This document shows, piece by piece, positions 37,801 to 48,825 of a stretch of 64,000 nt of DNA. Within the stretch, counting starts at the first letter, position 1. Each line of letters begins with the position of its first letter. The notes below the pieces were generated by a model, which saw nothing but the letters and a program-made list of their open reading frames with translations, had not been told where the DNA came from and made no database searches. The DNA comes from CAWJLE01 sp963843645 (GTDB lineage: Bacteria; Chloroflexota; Anaerolineae; DAOTYC01): positions 682,001-746,000 of the forward strand of contig CAWJLE010000001.1 of the NCBI GenBank assembly GCA_963843645.1, in the 5' to 3' direction. Both the position numbers and the translations under genes were made by a program.

Positions 37801-39096
37801 GTGAGCGAATCCAAGCGTGAGTTTAAGTTCAATACCCTGGCTCTGCACGCCGGGCAGACCGTGGACGCCGACGTTCGGGCACGGGCGACGCCCATCTACC
37901 AATCGACTTCCTTCCTCTTTCGGGACAGCGAGCATGCGGCGAACCTGTTCGCTCTGAAGGACAAGGGTCATATCTACACGCGCATCTCCAACCCGACCAC
38001 TTCGGTCTTCGAGCAGCGGATGACGGCGCTGGAAGGCGGCGTGGGCGCGCTCTCTCTCGCCTCCGGGCAAGCCGCGGTCGTGCTGACGGCGCTGACATTG
38101 CTGCGGGCCGGTGACGAGATCGTTGCGTCCAACAAGCTGTACGGCGGCACGTACACCGCCTTCAACAACACGCTGTGCCGGTGGGGCATCACCACCCGGT
38201 TCGTTGACCCGGGCGACCTCGACGCGATCCGCGGCGCCATCAACGAACGGACCCGCATGGTCTACGGCGAAACGATCGGCAATCCGCGCGTGGACGTGCT
38301 GGACCTCGAGGGCGTGTCGGCCATCGCGCACGAGGCCGGGCTGCCGCTGGTCGTCGACAACACGTTTGCCAGCCCCTACTTGTGCCGGCCGTTCGAACAC
38401 GGCGTAGACATCGTGGTGCACTCCACCACCAAGTACATCGGCGGGCATGGGACCTCCATCGGCGGCGTCATCGTCGACTCCGGACGCTTCGACTGGGCCG
38501 GGAGCGGACGATTCTTCGAATTCACCGAGCCCGACGCAGCGTATCACGATGTGGTCTACGTGGACGAATTCGGCCCCGCGGCTTTCATCACCAAGGCCAG
38601 GGTGCAGATGCTGCGCGACCTGGGTCCGGCGGAGAGCCCGTTCAATTCGTTCCTGTTCCTGCAGGGCTGCGAAACGCTGCCGCTCCGCATGGAACGCCAC
38701 AGCCAGAACGCGCAGCGCGTCGCGGAACAGCTGGCGGCCGACGCGCGCGTGAGTTGGGTGGCGTATCCCGGACTGCCCGACCATCCGACGCACGCACTCG
38801 CCCAGAAGTACCTGCCACGCGGCTGCGGGGGCATGATGGCCTTCGGCGTGAAGGGTGGGCGCGCGGCGGGCGCACGATTCATCGACGCTTTGCAGCTCAT
38901 CTCGCACCTCGCCAACGTGGGCGACGCCAAGTCGCTGGCAATTCATCCTGGGTCCACCACGCATCAGCAGCTCACACCGGAGCAGCAGGCCTCATCCGGC
39001 GTGACCGAAGACCTGGTGCGGCTGTCCGTGGGCATCGAGGACGTCGAGGACATTCTGTGGGATCTGGATCAGGCGCTGGCTGCTGCTCACGCGTAA
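37801..39096 (+). CDS. metY: O-acetylhomoserine sulfhydrylase (PLP-dependent)
   Basis: A 431-residue Cys/Met-metabolism PLP enzyme. FNTLALHAGQ at the start, YTRISNPTTSVFEQR, VDNTFASPYLCRP and the PLP lysine in HSTTKYIGGHGTSIGG are typical of O-acetylhomoserine sulfhydrylases, which make homocysteine from O-acetylhomoserine and sulfide. Length over 420 residues favours MetY over MetB/MetZ. GTG at 37801 is preferred to an upstream ATG at 37696 because the family begins near here. It is followed by metX, which makes its substrate. Confidence 0.92.
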   Translation: MSESKREFKFNTLALHAGQTVDADVRARATPIYQSTSFLFRDSEHAANLFALKDKGHIYTRISNPTTSVFEQRMTALEGGVGALSLASGQAAVVLTALTLLRAGDEIVASNKLYGGTYTAFNNTLCRWGITTRFVDPGDLDAIRGAINERTRMVYGETIGNPRVDVLDLEGVSAIAHEAGLPLVVDNTFASPYLCRPFEHGVDIVVHSTTKYIGGHGTSIGGVIVDSGRFDWAGSGRFFEFTEPDAAYHDVVYVDEFGPAAFITKARVQMLRDLGPAESPFNSFLFLQGCETLPLRMERHSQNAQRVAEQLAADARVSWVAYPGLPDHPTHALAQKYLPRGCGGMMAFGVKGGRAAGARFIDALQLISHLANVGDAKSLAIHPGSTTHQQLTPEQQASSGVTEDLVRLSVGIEDVEDILWDLDQALAAAHA

Positions 39097-39137
39097 TACG
39101 CAGCGTGCGCCGGGTGCAAGCAGGGAGGTGAGAAGTC

Positions 39138-40292
39138 ATGGAAGCTGACTCTGTCGGACTGGTCAGTACCCAGTATTTCGAGTTTGCACAGCCACCCAAC
39201 CCAATGGTACTGGAAAGCGGCGAGACGCTAGGGCCGATTACACTGGCCTACGAAACCTACGGCAAGCTGGACGCGCACAAGAGCAATGCCATCCTGATCT
39301 GTCACGCTCTGTCGGGCGATGCACACGCGGCCGGATACAACTCCCCGGCTGATTCGAAGCCGGGCTGGTGGGACGAGTGCATCGGTCCCGGCAAGGCGTT
39401 CGACACGAATCGATATTTCGTCATTTGCTCCAACTTCATCGGCGGCTGCAAGGGCTCGACCGGCCCAGCATCGATCGATCCGTCGACCGGCAAGCCATAC
39501 GGCCTGTCGTTCCCTGTCGTCACCATCGCGGACATGGTCGAGGCGCAGCGCCACCTCATCGATCACCTCGGGATCCCACGGCTGCTCTCGGTCGTGGGCG
39601 GCTCGATGGGCGGCATGCAGGCCCTGCAGTGGGCGGTCGCGTATCCGGATCGCTTGTGCTCGGCGATCCCCCTGGCGACGACGGCGCGCCTTTCGCCCCA
39701 GAGCATCGCCCTCGACGAGGTCGGCCGCCAGGCGATCTATTCCGACGCGAATTGGAACGGGGGCGATTACTACGAGCAGGAATCCGGCCCCGATGCCGGC
39801 CTGGCGCTGGCGCGCATGATCGGCCACATCACCTACCTGAGTGATAAGTCGATGCAGAACAAGTTCGGGCGCCGGCTGCAAAACACTGAGCGTTACGGAT
39901 ATCACTTCGAGACCGAATTTGCGGTCGAGAGCTATCTTCAGTATCATGGCGGCAACTTCATTCGCCGCTTCGATGCAAACTCGTATCTGTACATCACCAA
40001 AGCGATGGATTACTTCGACCTGGCGAATGGGCACGGCTCGCTGGTCCGCCGGTTCGCCGACGTCAAGGCCAAGATCCTGGTCGTGTCGTTTACGTCCGAC
40101 TGGCTGTTCCCGTCGTACCAGGCCAAAGAGATCGTGAGCGCCCTGATGGCCAACGGCGTCGACGTCTCCTATTGCGACATCGACTCGCCCTACGGGCACG
40201 ACGCATTCTTGTTGGAGGTCGATCGGCTGACCGGCCTGATGGGCGACTTTCTGAACAACGTCGCTCGTTGTGACGAGGTCGTGGCGGCATGA
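39138..40292 (+). CDS. metX: Homoserine O-acetyltransferase
   Basis: A 384-residue alpha/beta hydrolase-fold acyltransferase. The nucleophile elbow is VVGGSMGGMQALQW, the oxyanion region LICHALSGDAHAAG, and a late DSPYGHDAFL gives the catalytic His. GGGAGGTGA precedes the ATG. It acylates homoserine with acetyl- or succinyl-CoA; the donor cannot be decided by eye, but pairing with MetY fits acetyl. Its stop overlaps the metW start as ATGA, the classical metX-metW arrangement. Confidence 0.94.
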   Translation: MEADSVGLVSTQYFEFAQPPNPMVLESGETLGPITLAYETYGKLDAHKSNAILICHALSGDAHAAGYNSPADSKPGWWDECIGPGKAFDTNRYFVICSNFIGGCKGSTGPASIDPSTGKPYGLSFPVVTIADMVEAQRHLIDHLGIPRLLSVVGGSMGGMQALQWAVAYPDRLCSAIPLATTARLSPQSIALDEVGRQAIYSDANWNGGDYYEQESGPDAGLALARMIGHITYLSDKSMQNKFGRRLQNTERYGYHFETEFAVESYLQYHGGNFIRRFDANSYLYITKAMDYFDLANGHGSLVRRFADVKAKILVVSFTSDWLFPSYQAKEIVSALMANGVDVSYCDIDSPYGHDAFLLEVDRLTGLMGDFLNNVARCDEVVAA

Positions 40293-40903
40293 TCGACAGC
40301 AACCCGAATCGCTCCGACCTGCAATTCATCGCCGATATCGTCCCTTCGGGTTGTTCGGTATTGGACCTGGGTTGCGGCAACGGCGAACTGCTGGTCCTGC
40401 TCGCCGAGCGCAAACAGGTGAAGGGCCGCGGCGTCGAGCTGACGGAAGCCGGCGTGCGCCACTGCGTGACTCGCGGCCTGTCGGTGCGCCAGGGCGACAT
40501 CGACGAGGGGCTGGGCGATTACCCGACCGGCTCCTTCGACTACGTGATCTTGAGCCAGACGCTGCCCTACATCGACGATCCGCGCAATGTCGTACACGAA
40601 ATGCTGCGCGTGGGCCGGCAGGCGATCGTCACGTTCCCGAACGTGGGACACTGGCTATGCAGGCTGCACCTGCTGCTGGAAGGACGACTGGTGGAGGGCG
40701 CGCTCGACCCGGCGACCTGGGATGAGCCCCCGCGGGCGCGCCCGGTGTCCATTGCCGATTTCAAATCGTTGTGCGTGGCTCAGGACATCGACATCGTTCA
40801 GGAAGTCTATCTCAATGCGCGCGGGCGGCTTCAGGGAGTCGCCGGCCACAGCCTCTTCGCCACGGTGGGGCTGTTCGTCTTGAAAGAAAGGGCGGAAGGA
40901 TAA
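40289..40903 (+). CDS. metW: Methionine biosynthesis protein MetW
   Basis: A 204-residue class I methyltransferase-like protein. SVLDLGCGNGELL is motif I and DYVILSQTLPYIDDP follows. The stretch VGRQAIVTFPNVGHWLCRLH is typical of MetW. MetW is found next to MetX and is required with it in some bacteria; a methyltransferase reaction has not been clearly assigned. Coupled to metX by a four-base overlap and followed after four bases by homoserine dehydrogenase. Confidence 0.93.
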   Translation: MIDSNPNRSDLQFIADIVPSGCSVLDLGCGNGELLVLLAERKQVKGRGVELTEAGVRHCVTRGLSVRQGDIDEGLGDYPTGSFDYVILSQTLPYIDDPRNVVHEMLRVGRQAIVTFPNVGHWLCRLHLLLEGRLVEGALDPATWDEPPRARPVSIADFKSLCVAQDIDIVQEVYLNARGRLQGVAGHSLFATVGLFVLKERAEG

Positions 40904-40907
40904 CGCA

Positions 40908-42023
40908 ATGACTGCACTCCGAACCGCACACGTTGTACAGCTGGGCGTCGGGGGAGTGGGCCGCGCTCTGCTGGATCAAGTCCTGTCCACGCGAGAGGAG
41001 CTGGCGCGGCGCCGAGGCATCTGGCTGGAGTACGTGACACTGGCCGACAGCCACGGCGCCCTCTTCTGCGCCCACGGCCTGGGAGACGCGACTTTGCGCC
41101 AGGCGCTCGAAGCGAAGAGAGCCGGCAGGTCGCTGGCGGGCGCCGTTGACGCGGGCGCCGAATACCTCAGCGACGACGGGGCGCGCGTTCTGGATCGGCT
41201 GGCGCAGCCCGATTTCGACGACATCATCCTGATCGACGTGACGGCGAGCCTGGACATGGAAGACCTGCTGCTGCGTGGAGCGGCGCTCGGGTACGGCCTG
41301 GCCCTGGCGAACAAGCGGCCGCTGGCCGGCCCGCTGCAAGTGTATCGCGGCCTGCGGCAGAACGGGCGGTTGCGCCACGAGGCGACCGTCGGCGCCGGCC
41401 TGCCGGTGATCGGCACGATCCGTTACCTGCAAGAAACCGGCGACGAGGTGACCGCGGTGACGGGCTCGCTGAGCGGCACGATGGGCTACCTGTGTGCGCA
41501 GATGGAAGAAGGTGCTCCCTTCTCCAAGGCTCTGGCCCAGGCAAAGCTGAAGGGCTACACGGAGCCGGATCCGCGTGAGGACCTCGGCGGGGTGGACGTG
41601 GCTCGGAAGGCGCTCATCCTCGCCCGCCTGTTGGGTTGGGACCTGGAACTGGACCAGGTCCAGGTCGAGGGTCTGTATCCGCCCGCGTGGGACGCGCTCA
41701 GCGTTTCGGACTTCATGGAGACCTGCTGCGAGCTGGACGGTGACTTTGTTGAACGCGTCGAAACAGCACGCGGCCGCGGCGAGGTGCTGCGTTACGTGGC
41801 CGAGGTCAAGGACCGGCGATGCCGGGTGGGCCTGCAGTCCATCCCGGCAACGGGTCTGCTGGGCGGCGTCAAGGGGACGGACAGCGTGGTCGCCATCACC
41901 TCGCGGCGCTATCCGCAGCCGCTCACAGTCTGTGGAGCCGGCGCGGGCGTCGAAGTCACAGCCGCGGCGGTATTGGAGGACGTCATTCAGCTGGCAGCGG
42001 AATACCGGGCGGAGGATTGGTGA
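40908..42023 (+). CDS. hom: Homoserine dehydrogenase without ACT domain
   Basis: A 371-residue NAD(P)-dependent enzyme converting aspartate semialdehyde to homoserine. VVQLGVGGVGRALLDQ binds the cofactor, ANKRPLAG contains the conserved lysine, and GYTEPDPREDLGGVDVARK is the catalytic signature. No C-terminal ACT domain is present, so feedback by threonine is unlikely; control is instead through the S-box upstream. The stop overlaps the next start as GTGA. Confidence 0.93.
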   Translation: MTALRTAHVVQLGVGGVGRALLDQVLSTREELARRRGIWLEYVTLADSHGALFCAHGLGDATLRQALEAKRAGRSLAGAVDAGAEYLSDDGARVLDRLAQPDFDDIILIDVTASLDMEDLLLRGAALGYGLALANKRPLAGPLQVYRGLRQNGRLRHEATVGAGLPVIGTIRYLQETGDEVTAVTGSLSGTMGYLCAQMEEGAPFSKALAQAKLKGYTEPDPREDLGGVDVARKALILARLLGWDLELDQVQVEGLYPPAWDALSVSDFMETCCELDGDFVERVETARGRGEVLRYVAEVKDRRCRVGLQSIPATGLLGGVKGTDSVVAITSRRYPQPLTVCGAGAGVEVTAAAVLEDVIQLAAEYRAEDW

Positions 42024-43204
42024 CCACGAGCGAATTGCACATCGAAGGCGCAGCCAAAGTAGCCGATTTCTTGGGTGACCTGCTGGTCTATCGAAAGCTG
42101 GAGCCCCCCGACCGGCGAGTGCCGGGCCTCACGGCCCTGGCCCCGAAACTGGGTCTGGAGGGCCAGAGTTTGCCGCGAAAATCCGATTCCTCCTACGCCC
42201 GTGTGGTCGTGGAAGTCCTCAGAGCGGCCAGGGGGCTGGAAGCCTCCGGCACGGCGCTGCGGCAGCTGATCTACATCGGCGACTCGCCCGGTCTGGACGT
42301 GACGGCGTTCAGGAACCTGCTCCTGCAGAGCGGGTGGCGCGGCTGGGCGTTCATCGGCCTCGACGACCTCGCGGATCCACCGGCGATTTTCCCCGACGGC
42401 AACCTGGTCCGCGGGAATCGGTGGTCGCTGCTGCCGGAGTTCCTGCAGTGGGCGGAAGGGCAGGGGGCGACGCTCGACGACTCGCTGGCCGTCGTCGTCG
42501 ATCTGGACAAGACGATGCTGGGTCCCAGGGGCCGCAACGACCGCACCATCGACGACGCACGCACGGAAGCCGCACTCCGTGTGGCGAACCGGGCGTTGGG
42601 CGATGAATTTCAGGCCGAGGCCTTCACGAAGGTCTACAAAGAGCTCAACCAGGCGAAGTACCATTACTTCACCGGCGACAACCAGGATTTCGTGGTCTAC
42701 ATTTCGATCGTCATCGCGGCCGGACTGTACCCGTTGGACGAGTTGCTGCGCGACCTCGCCGAAGGCAGAATCACGACCTTCGCTCATTTTCTGGACGCGA
42801 TGGACGACCGCGCGGCAGCAGCGCGACAGGCGGGACTGCGCGCCATCCACGCCGAGGTCACCGTCAATTTTCGGTCCGGCGACCCGACGCCGTTCAAGAG
42901 CTTCAGGCAGGAGGAATACGCCGCCACCACGGGCCGGATGGACCCCAGCGTGGGCGCCTCGCTGCAGGTGGAAGCCGTGCTGTCCCAGCGCATCACGATC
43001 AACCACGAAGTGGCGCAGGTCTTGAGCTATCTGCGCAGCCGTGGCGCGCTGGCGCTGGGCCTGTCCGACAAGCCGGACGAAGCCGTGTTCCCCACAGCCG
43101 AGCTGGCGGCGCAAGGCCGTTTGCCGCTGCACCGCGTGGAGACGCTGGTGGTCGGCGAGCGCCTCAGCCTGCCACAATCGTCGCGCGAGGGAAGTCCAAC
43201 GTGA
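42020..43204 (+). CDS. HAD-superfamily-like protein with permuted motif order
   Basis: A 394-residue protein of unknown function. VVVDLDKTMLGP (158-169) resembles HAD motif I with both aspartates. GLSDKPDEA (347-355) resembles motif II. A motif-IV-like LIYIGDSPGLD (83-93) lies before motif I rather than at the end, and only about 40 residues follow motif II, which suggests a circularly permuted HAD fold. GTG at 42020 overlaps the hom stop (GTGA). As part of the methionine operon it might act on a phosphorylated intermediate, such as in salvage; this is speculation. Confidence 0.6.
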   Translation: MTTSELHIEGAAKVADFLGDLLVYRKLEPPDRRVPGLTALAPKLGLEGQSLPRKSDSSYARVVVEVLRAARGLEASGTALRQLIYIGDSPGLDVTAFRNLLLQSGWRGWAFIGLDDLADPPAIFPDGNLVRGNRWSLLPEFLQWAEGQGATLDDSLAVVVDLDKTMLGPRGRNDRTIDDARTEAALRVANRALGDEFQAEAFTKVYKELNQAKYHYFTGDNQDFVVYISIVIAAGLYPLDELLRDLAEGRITTFAHFLDAMDDRAAAARQAGLRAIHAEVTVNFRSGDPTPFKSFRQEEYAATTGRMDPSVGASLQVEAVLSQRITINHEVAQVLSYLRSRGALALGLSDKPDEAVFPTAELAAQGRLPLHRVETLVVGERLSLPQSSREGSPT

Positions 43205-43545
43205 GCAACGTGAAATCGGCCCCGGCGCAGACCGCGTGCCTCTCCGGGCGCAAGCCAAATTTCACGCACGGCTTTTGGCTCAAGAGCCAGGCCGCCGAAC
43301 AGGAACGCGCCTCATCTGCTTCCCCGAGGTCTCGAGCGGGCGCGGCAGGAAAGGCCGTTCTTGCGGGACCCTTGTCCCGAAACGTGCGAGGGGCGACCTC
43401 ATGGTTACAGAAAACCGGCCGGTATACCGCTCTTCACCGGATACGAATTGGCGAGTGGCGGGTGGTCTACGCGATTGAAGACGACAGGCGGATCGTGGTC
43501 GTGGTGACAGTGGCCCGACGAGACACCGTATATCGCAGCCCGTGA
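43201..43545 (+). pseudogene. RelE/ParE-family toxin remnant (frame damaged)
   Basis: The last 40 residues, RIRIGEWRVVYAIEDDRR followed by IVVVVTVARRDTVYR, are a clear RelE/ParE C-terminus with the conserved Arg residues. The first 70 residues are not family-like in this frame, while pieces in the other frames (LPRGLERARQE, DPCPETCEG) resemble the expected helices, so two or more indels are likely. The open frame starts at GTG 43201, overlapping the HAD stop. No antitoxin is recognised beside it. It may be an inactive remnant or a misread gene. Confidence 0.55.
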
Positions 43546-43571
43546 TTGGGTGCTACCCGGATCTCGGCCAC

Positions 43572-43606
43572 AGCGGGCCAGGGGAATCCCCGGCCCGCTT
43601 ATCTTT
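43572..43606 (+). terminator. Intrinsic terminator of the methionine operon
   Basis: AGCGGGCC and GGCCCGCT pair around an inner GGGGAATCCCC stem, giving a very stable hairpin followed by TATCTTT. It sits just after the RelE-like remnant. Confidence 0.75.
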
Positions 43607-43634
43607 GGTCAAAGACGGGCACTTGTGATATAAT
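43605..43634 (+). promoter_or_regulatory. Promoter of the GNAT / 7TM regulator genes
   Basis: TTGGTC (43605-43610) and perfect TATAAT (43629-43634), 18 bases apart, with TGA directly before the -10. Confidence 0.65.
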
Positions 43635-43700
43635 CTTTTAATAGGATCATTACGTAGACCGAGCGAAGATATTGACGCGTAAAATGAGGATGTAGATCGG

Positions 43701-44234
43701 GTGGTGAATATCCGCAGGGCCGAACTGGCCGACTTAAATGCCTGCATTCCCATCGATTCGTCGTGTGTTACGGATCACGTCTGGCAGATGGAGAGCAGGG
43801 ACTCGGAGGACGTGGTGAGTGTGGCGTTCCGGACTGTCCGGCTGCCGCGTCCGATGAAGGTCGGCTACCCGCGCGATACGGACAGCCTGATAGAGGATTG
43901 GCGCAAGGGCGAGTGCTTTCTGGTCGCTTACGAGGACTCCGAGGTCGTGGGCTATCTGGACATGACCGTTCAGCCGTGGAATATGACCGGCTGGGTCAAC
44001 AACCTCGTCGTGGCGAAGCCGCATCGGCGCCGAGGCATCGGCGGCCTGCTGCTGCACTCGGCCGTCTTATGGGGGCAGGAGATGCGCCTTTCGAAGGTTG
44101 TCACGGAGACGCAGACCAAGAACTACCCGGCCATTCAGTTCTACCAGAAGAATGCGTTCAGCTTCTGCGGCTACAACGATCGGTACTACGTGAATCGAGA
44201 TATCGCGCTGTTCTTCGTTCAGCCGTTGAGGTAA
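43701..44234 (+). CDS. GNAT-family N-acetyltransferase
   Basis: A 177-residue RimI-like acetyltransferase. The acetyl-CoA loop is HRRRGIGGLLLHSA and the C-terminal AIQFYQKNAFSFCGYND is the usual beta-bulge region. Two adjacent GTG codons (43701 and 43704) could start it. The acceptor is unknown. It is followed after about 20 bases by the 7TM regulator, so the two may share the promoter at 43605. Confidence 0.85.
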   Translation: MVNIRRAELADLNACIPIDSSCVTDHVWQMESRDSEDVVSVAFRTVRLPRPMKVGYPRDTDSLIEDWRKGECFLVAYEDSEVVGYLDMTVQPWNMTGWVNNLVVAKPHRRRGIGGLLLHSAVLWGQEMRLSKVVTETQTKNYPAIQFYQKNAFSFCGYNDRYYVNRDIALFFVQPLR

Positions 44235-44255
44235 GCGGAGCCAGGGAATGCAGTT

Positions 44256-46184
44256 GTGGAGACGCCTATTCTAACTGATGCGCTATCGTTCGGCAACGAG
44301 ATGCTCTCGTCGGCCATCGTGTTGACGGCCTTTTCGCTGCTGGCCTACCTATTCATACATAACATTCTCAGTCCGGTGGCGCGGGCTTTTTGCGCTCTCA
44401 TCGCCTGCGTGGTGGTGGTCTATGCCGGCGACGTCGGCTTGTATAACGTGCAGACTCTGCCAGGAGCCACGTTCTGGCTGAAGTTCCAATGGATCGGGAT
44501 CGCTTTCGTCCCGGCGGCATACCTGCACTTCTCGGACGCGCTGCTGCGGACGACGAACTCGATTTCGCGGTGGCGACGCAGCTCAGTTGAGGTCAGCTAT
44601 TTGCTGAGCGCTGCCTTTTTGTACCTGGCAATGACCACAGACATTGTGGTGCGCGAGGGCCTGTTCACGCCCGGAGCAACGCGCCTGACCGCAGGGCCGA
44701 TATTTGGGCTCTTTGCCGCCTACTATTTTCTGACGGTGGCTGCAGGTGCGTGGAACATTCAGCGGGCGCGCGGTCGCTGCCTGACGCCGGTCCTGCGGCG
44801 CAGAATGGGGTATTTGGCGCTGTCGTTCGTGGCGCCGGGACTGGGCGTTTTCCCGTACCTGCTGTTGGCCGGAATGCCACGCCACCTGTCGCTGAACGTG
44901 TTCCTGGTCCTGCTGGGGGCAGGCAACCTGGGCGTGGCCATGATGATCACGATCATGGCCTACAGCGTGGCCTTCTTCGGCGTGCTCACACCGGATCGCG
45001 TCGTCCGGCACAACTTCATGCATTACCTGCTGCGCGGTCCGTTCGTGGGGATCTGCGTCATCGTGACCGCGCTGCTGATCCCGAAGGTCGGCCAGATCCT
45101 GGGCCTGTCGCGAGACACGGTGCTGGTCCTCGCGGTGGTCGGCGTCGTCGTCGTGCTTCAAGTATTGATCGACGCGGCCAAACCCTTCATCGACCGCGTG
45201 ATCTATCGACGCGATCGCGAAGAGGTCGCCTGGATTCAGCAACTGGACCGGCACCTCCTGACGTCCACGGACCTCAATCAGCTGCTGGAAAACGTCCTCG
45301 TCACCCTGTGCGAGCTGCTGCGGACCAAAAGCGGCTTCGTGGCGGTCGTGGTGGACGAGAGCACGTATCTGGAGGCCAGTTGCGGCCTGTCCGCGCGGCG
45401 GGCGGAGGAGTTGGTCACGCCCGACCTGTTGACTGACATCGTCGGAGCCGATGCGTCGGACCGAGTCTCTCTGGGCCGGTTCGAATTCGTGGCCCAAGAC
45501 GGCTTCTGGCTGTTGACGCTAAACAGTAGGGCCGACATTCAGGTGGGCGTGCTGGGGCTCGCCGCGCCCTCGTCCCGACCAGCAATGTCGGACGATGAGC
45601 TGGCGGCACTGGGACGGCTGATGGCCCAGGCGGCGCAGGCCCTGGAGGATCGACACCTGCAGCAGGGCGTCTTCGGCGCGCTGGCGACGATCATGCCGCA
45701 GCTGGAAACGGTGCAGCGCTGGCGCGGTGAGATGCAATATGCCGGCGCCCCAGCCAACACGATGGCCACCAACAGCGATCTAAACGGCCCGGATTTTCAT
45801 CGCATGGTCAAAGACGCGCTGAGCCATTACTGGGGCGGCCCGAAGCTATCGGACAGCCCGCTCGTGTCCCTGAAGACGGTTCAGGTCGCGCTGGCGGAGA
45901 ACGGCGGCAGCCCGACGCGTGCGTTGCGCGCCGTTTTGGGCCAGGCGATCACAGCCCTGAAGCCGGATGGGCAGCGCAGCATGACGGGCGCCGAGTGGGT
46001 GCTGTACAACATTCTGGAGCTGAAGTTTATCGAAGGACATCGTACCCGCGACGTGGCGTCGCGGTTGGCCATGAGCGAGTCGGATCTCTATCGGAAGCAG
46101 CGCATTGCGGTCGAAGAAGTGGCGCGGGTTCTTGCGGAAATGGAGCGCAACCCGCAAAGCCCCGACCGCGACGAAGCTGCTTGA
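44256..46184 (+). CDS. Seven-helix membrane sensor with GAF domain and C-terminal HTH
   Basis: A 642-residue protein. Residues 15-310 contain about nine hydrophobic segments, the first seven resembling the histidine-kinase N-terminal 7TM region. Residues 330-470 form a GAF-like domain (LLTSTDLNQLLENVLVTLCELL, then LRTKSGFVAVVVDE). The last 60 residues, from EWVLYNILELKFIEGH to RDVASRLAMSESDLYRKQ, look like a sigma-region-4 or FIS-type helix-turn-helix. No HisKA, HATPase or other output enzyme is present, so it may be a membrane-bound one-component regulator. Start is GTG at 44256. Confidence 0.7.
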   Translation: METPILTDALSFGNEMLSSAIVLTAFSLLAYLFIHNILSPVARAFCALIACVVVVYAGDVGLYNVQTLPGATFWLKFQWIGIAFVPAAYLHFSDALLRTTNSISRWRRSSVEVSYLLSAAFLYLAMTTDIVVREGLFTPGATRLTAGPIFGLFAAYYFLTVAAGAWNIQRARGRCLTPVLRRRMGYLALSFVAPGLGVFPYLLLAGMPRHLSLNVFLVLLGAGNLGVAMMITIMAYSVAFFGVLTPDRVVRHNFMHYLLRGPFVGICVIVTALLIPKVGQILGLSRDTVLVLAVVGVVVVLQVLIDAAKPFIDRVIYRRDREEVAWIQQLDRHLLTSTDLNQLLENVLVTLCELLRTKSGFVAVVVDESTYLEASCGLSARRAEELVTPDLLTDIVGADASDRVSLGRFEFVAQDGFWLLTLNSRADIQVGVLGLAAPSSRPAMSDDELAALGRLMAQAAQALEDRHLQQGVFGALATIMPQLETVQRWRGEMQYAGAPANTMATNSDLNGPDFHRMVKDALSHYWGGPKLSDSPLVSLKTVQVALAENGGSPTRALRAVLGQAITALKPDGQRSMTGAEWVLYNILELKFIEGHRTRDVASRLAMSESDLYRKQRIAVEEVARVLAEMERNPQSPDRDEAA

Positions 46185-46199
46185 CCGAAAGTCGTAAGC

Positions 46200-48477
<2,278 letters not shown>

Positions 48478-48499
<22 letters not shown>

Positions 48500-48726
48500 A
48501 GCCAGGAGTGGCTAAAGAGGTAATTGAAGCAGAGGGCACCATCGTCGAGGCGCTGCCCAATGCGATGTTCAGGGTACAGCTGGATTCGGGACACGAGGTC
48601 CTGGCTCACATTTCGGGCAAGATCCGGATGTACTACATTCGAGTTCTGCTGGGTGATCGAGTCCTCGTCGAGCTTTCTCCCTACGATCTTACCCGCGGGC
48701 GCATCGTGTATCGCTATAAGAAATGA
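48478..48726 (+). CDS. infA: Translation initiation factor IF-1
   Basis: An 82-residue S1/OB-fold protein. After a ten-residue basic extension, EAEGTIVEALPNAMFRVQLD, HEVLAHISGKIRMYYIRVL, GDRVLVELSPYDL and GRIVYRYK are the IF-1 core. GAGGAG precedes the ATG and lies inside ftsK. infA is normally found among ribosomal protein genes; its place directly behind ftsK is unusual. It could be an additional IF-1 paralogue. Confidence 0.94.
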
Positions 48727-48762
48727 ACTCGACGTTGTTTTTATCTGTTAGTTCGACGATGG

Positions 48763-48768
48763 TATAAT
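48763..48768 (+). promoter_or_regulatory. Possible -10 box for yebC
   Basis: A perfect TATAAT 57 bases before the yebC start; no good -35 is found at standard spacing, so the promoter is tentative. Confidence 0.35.
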
Positions 48769-48825
48769 TGCTTCATTGTTCACCACGATCAATAATCGGA
48801 GCCCACGACAAGGGGGTGTGTGAGG

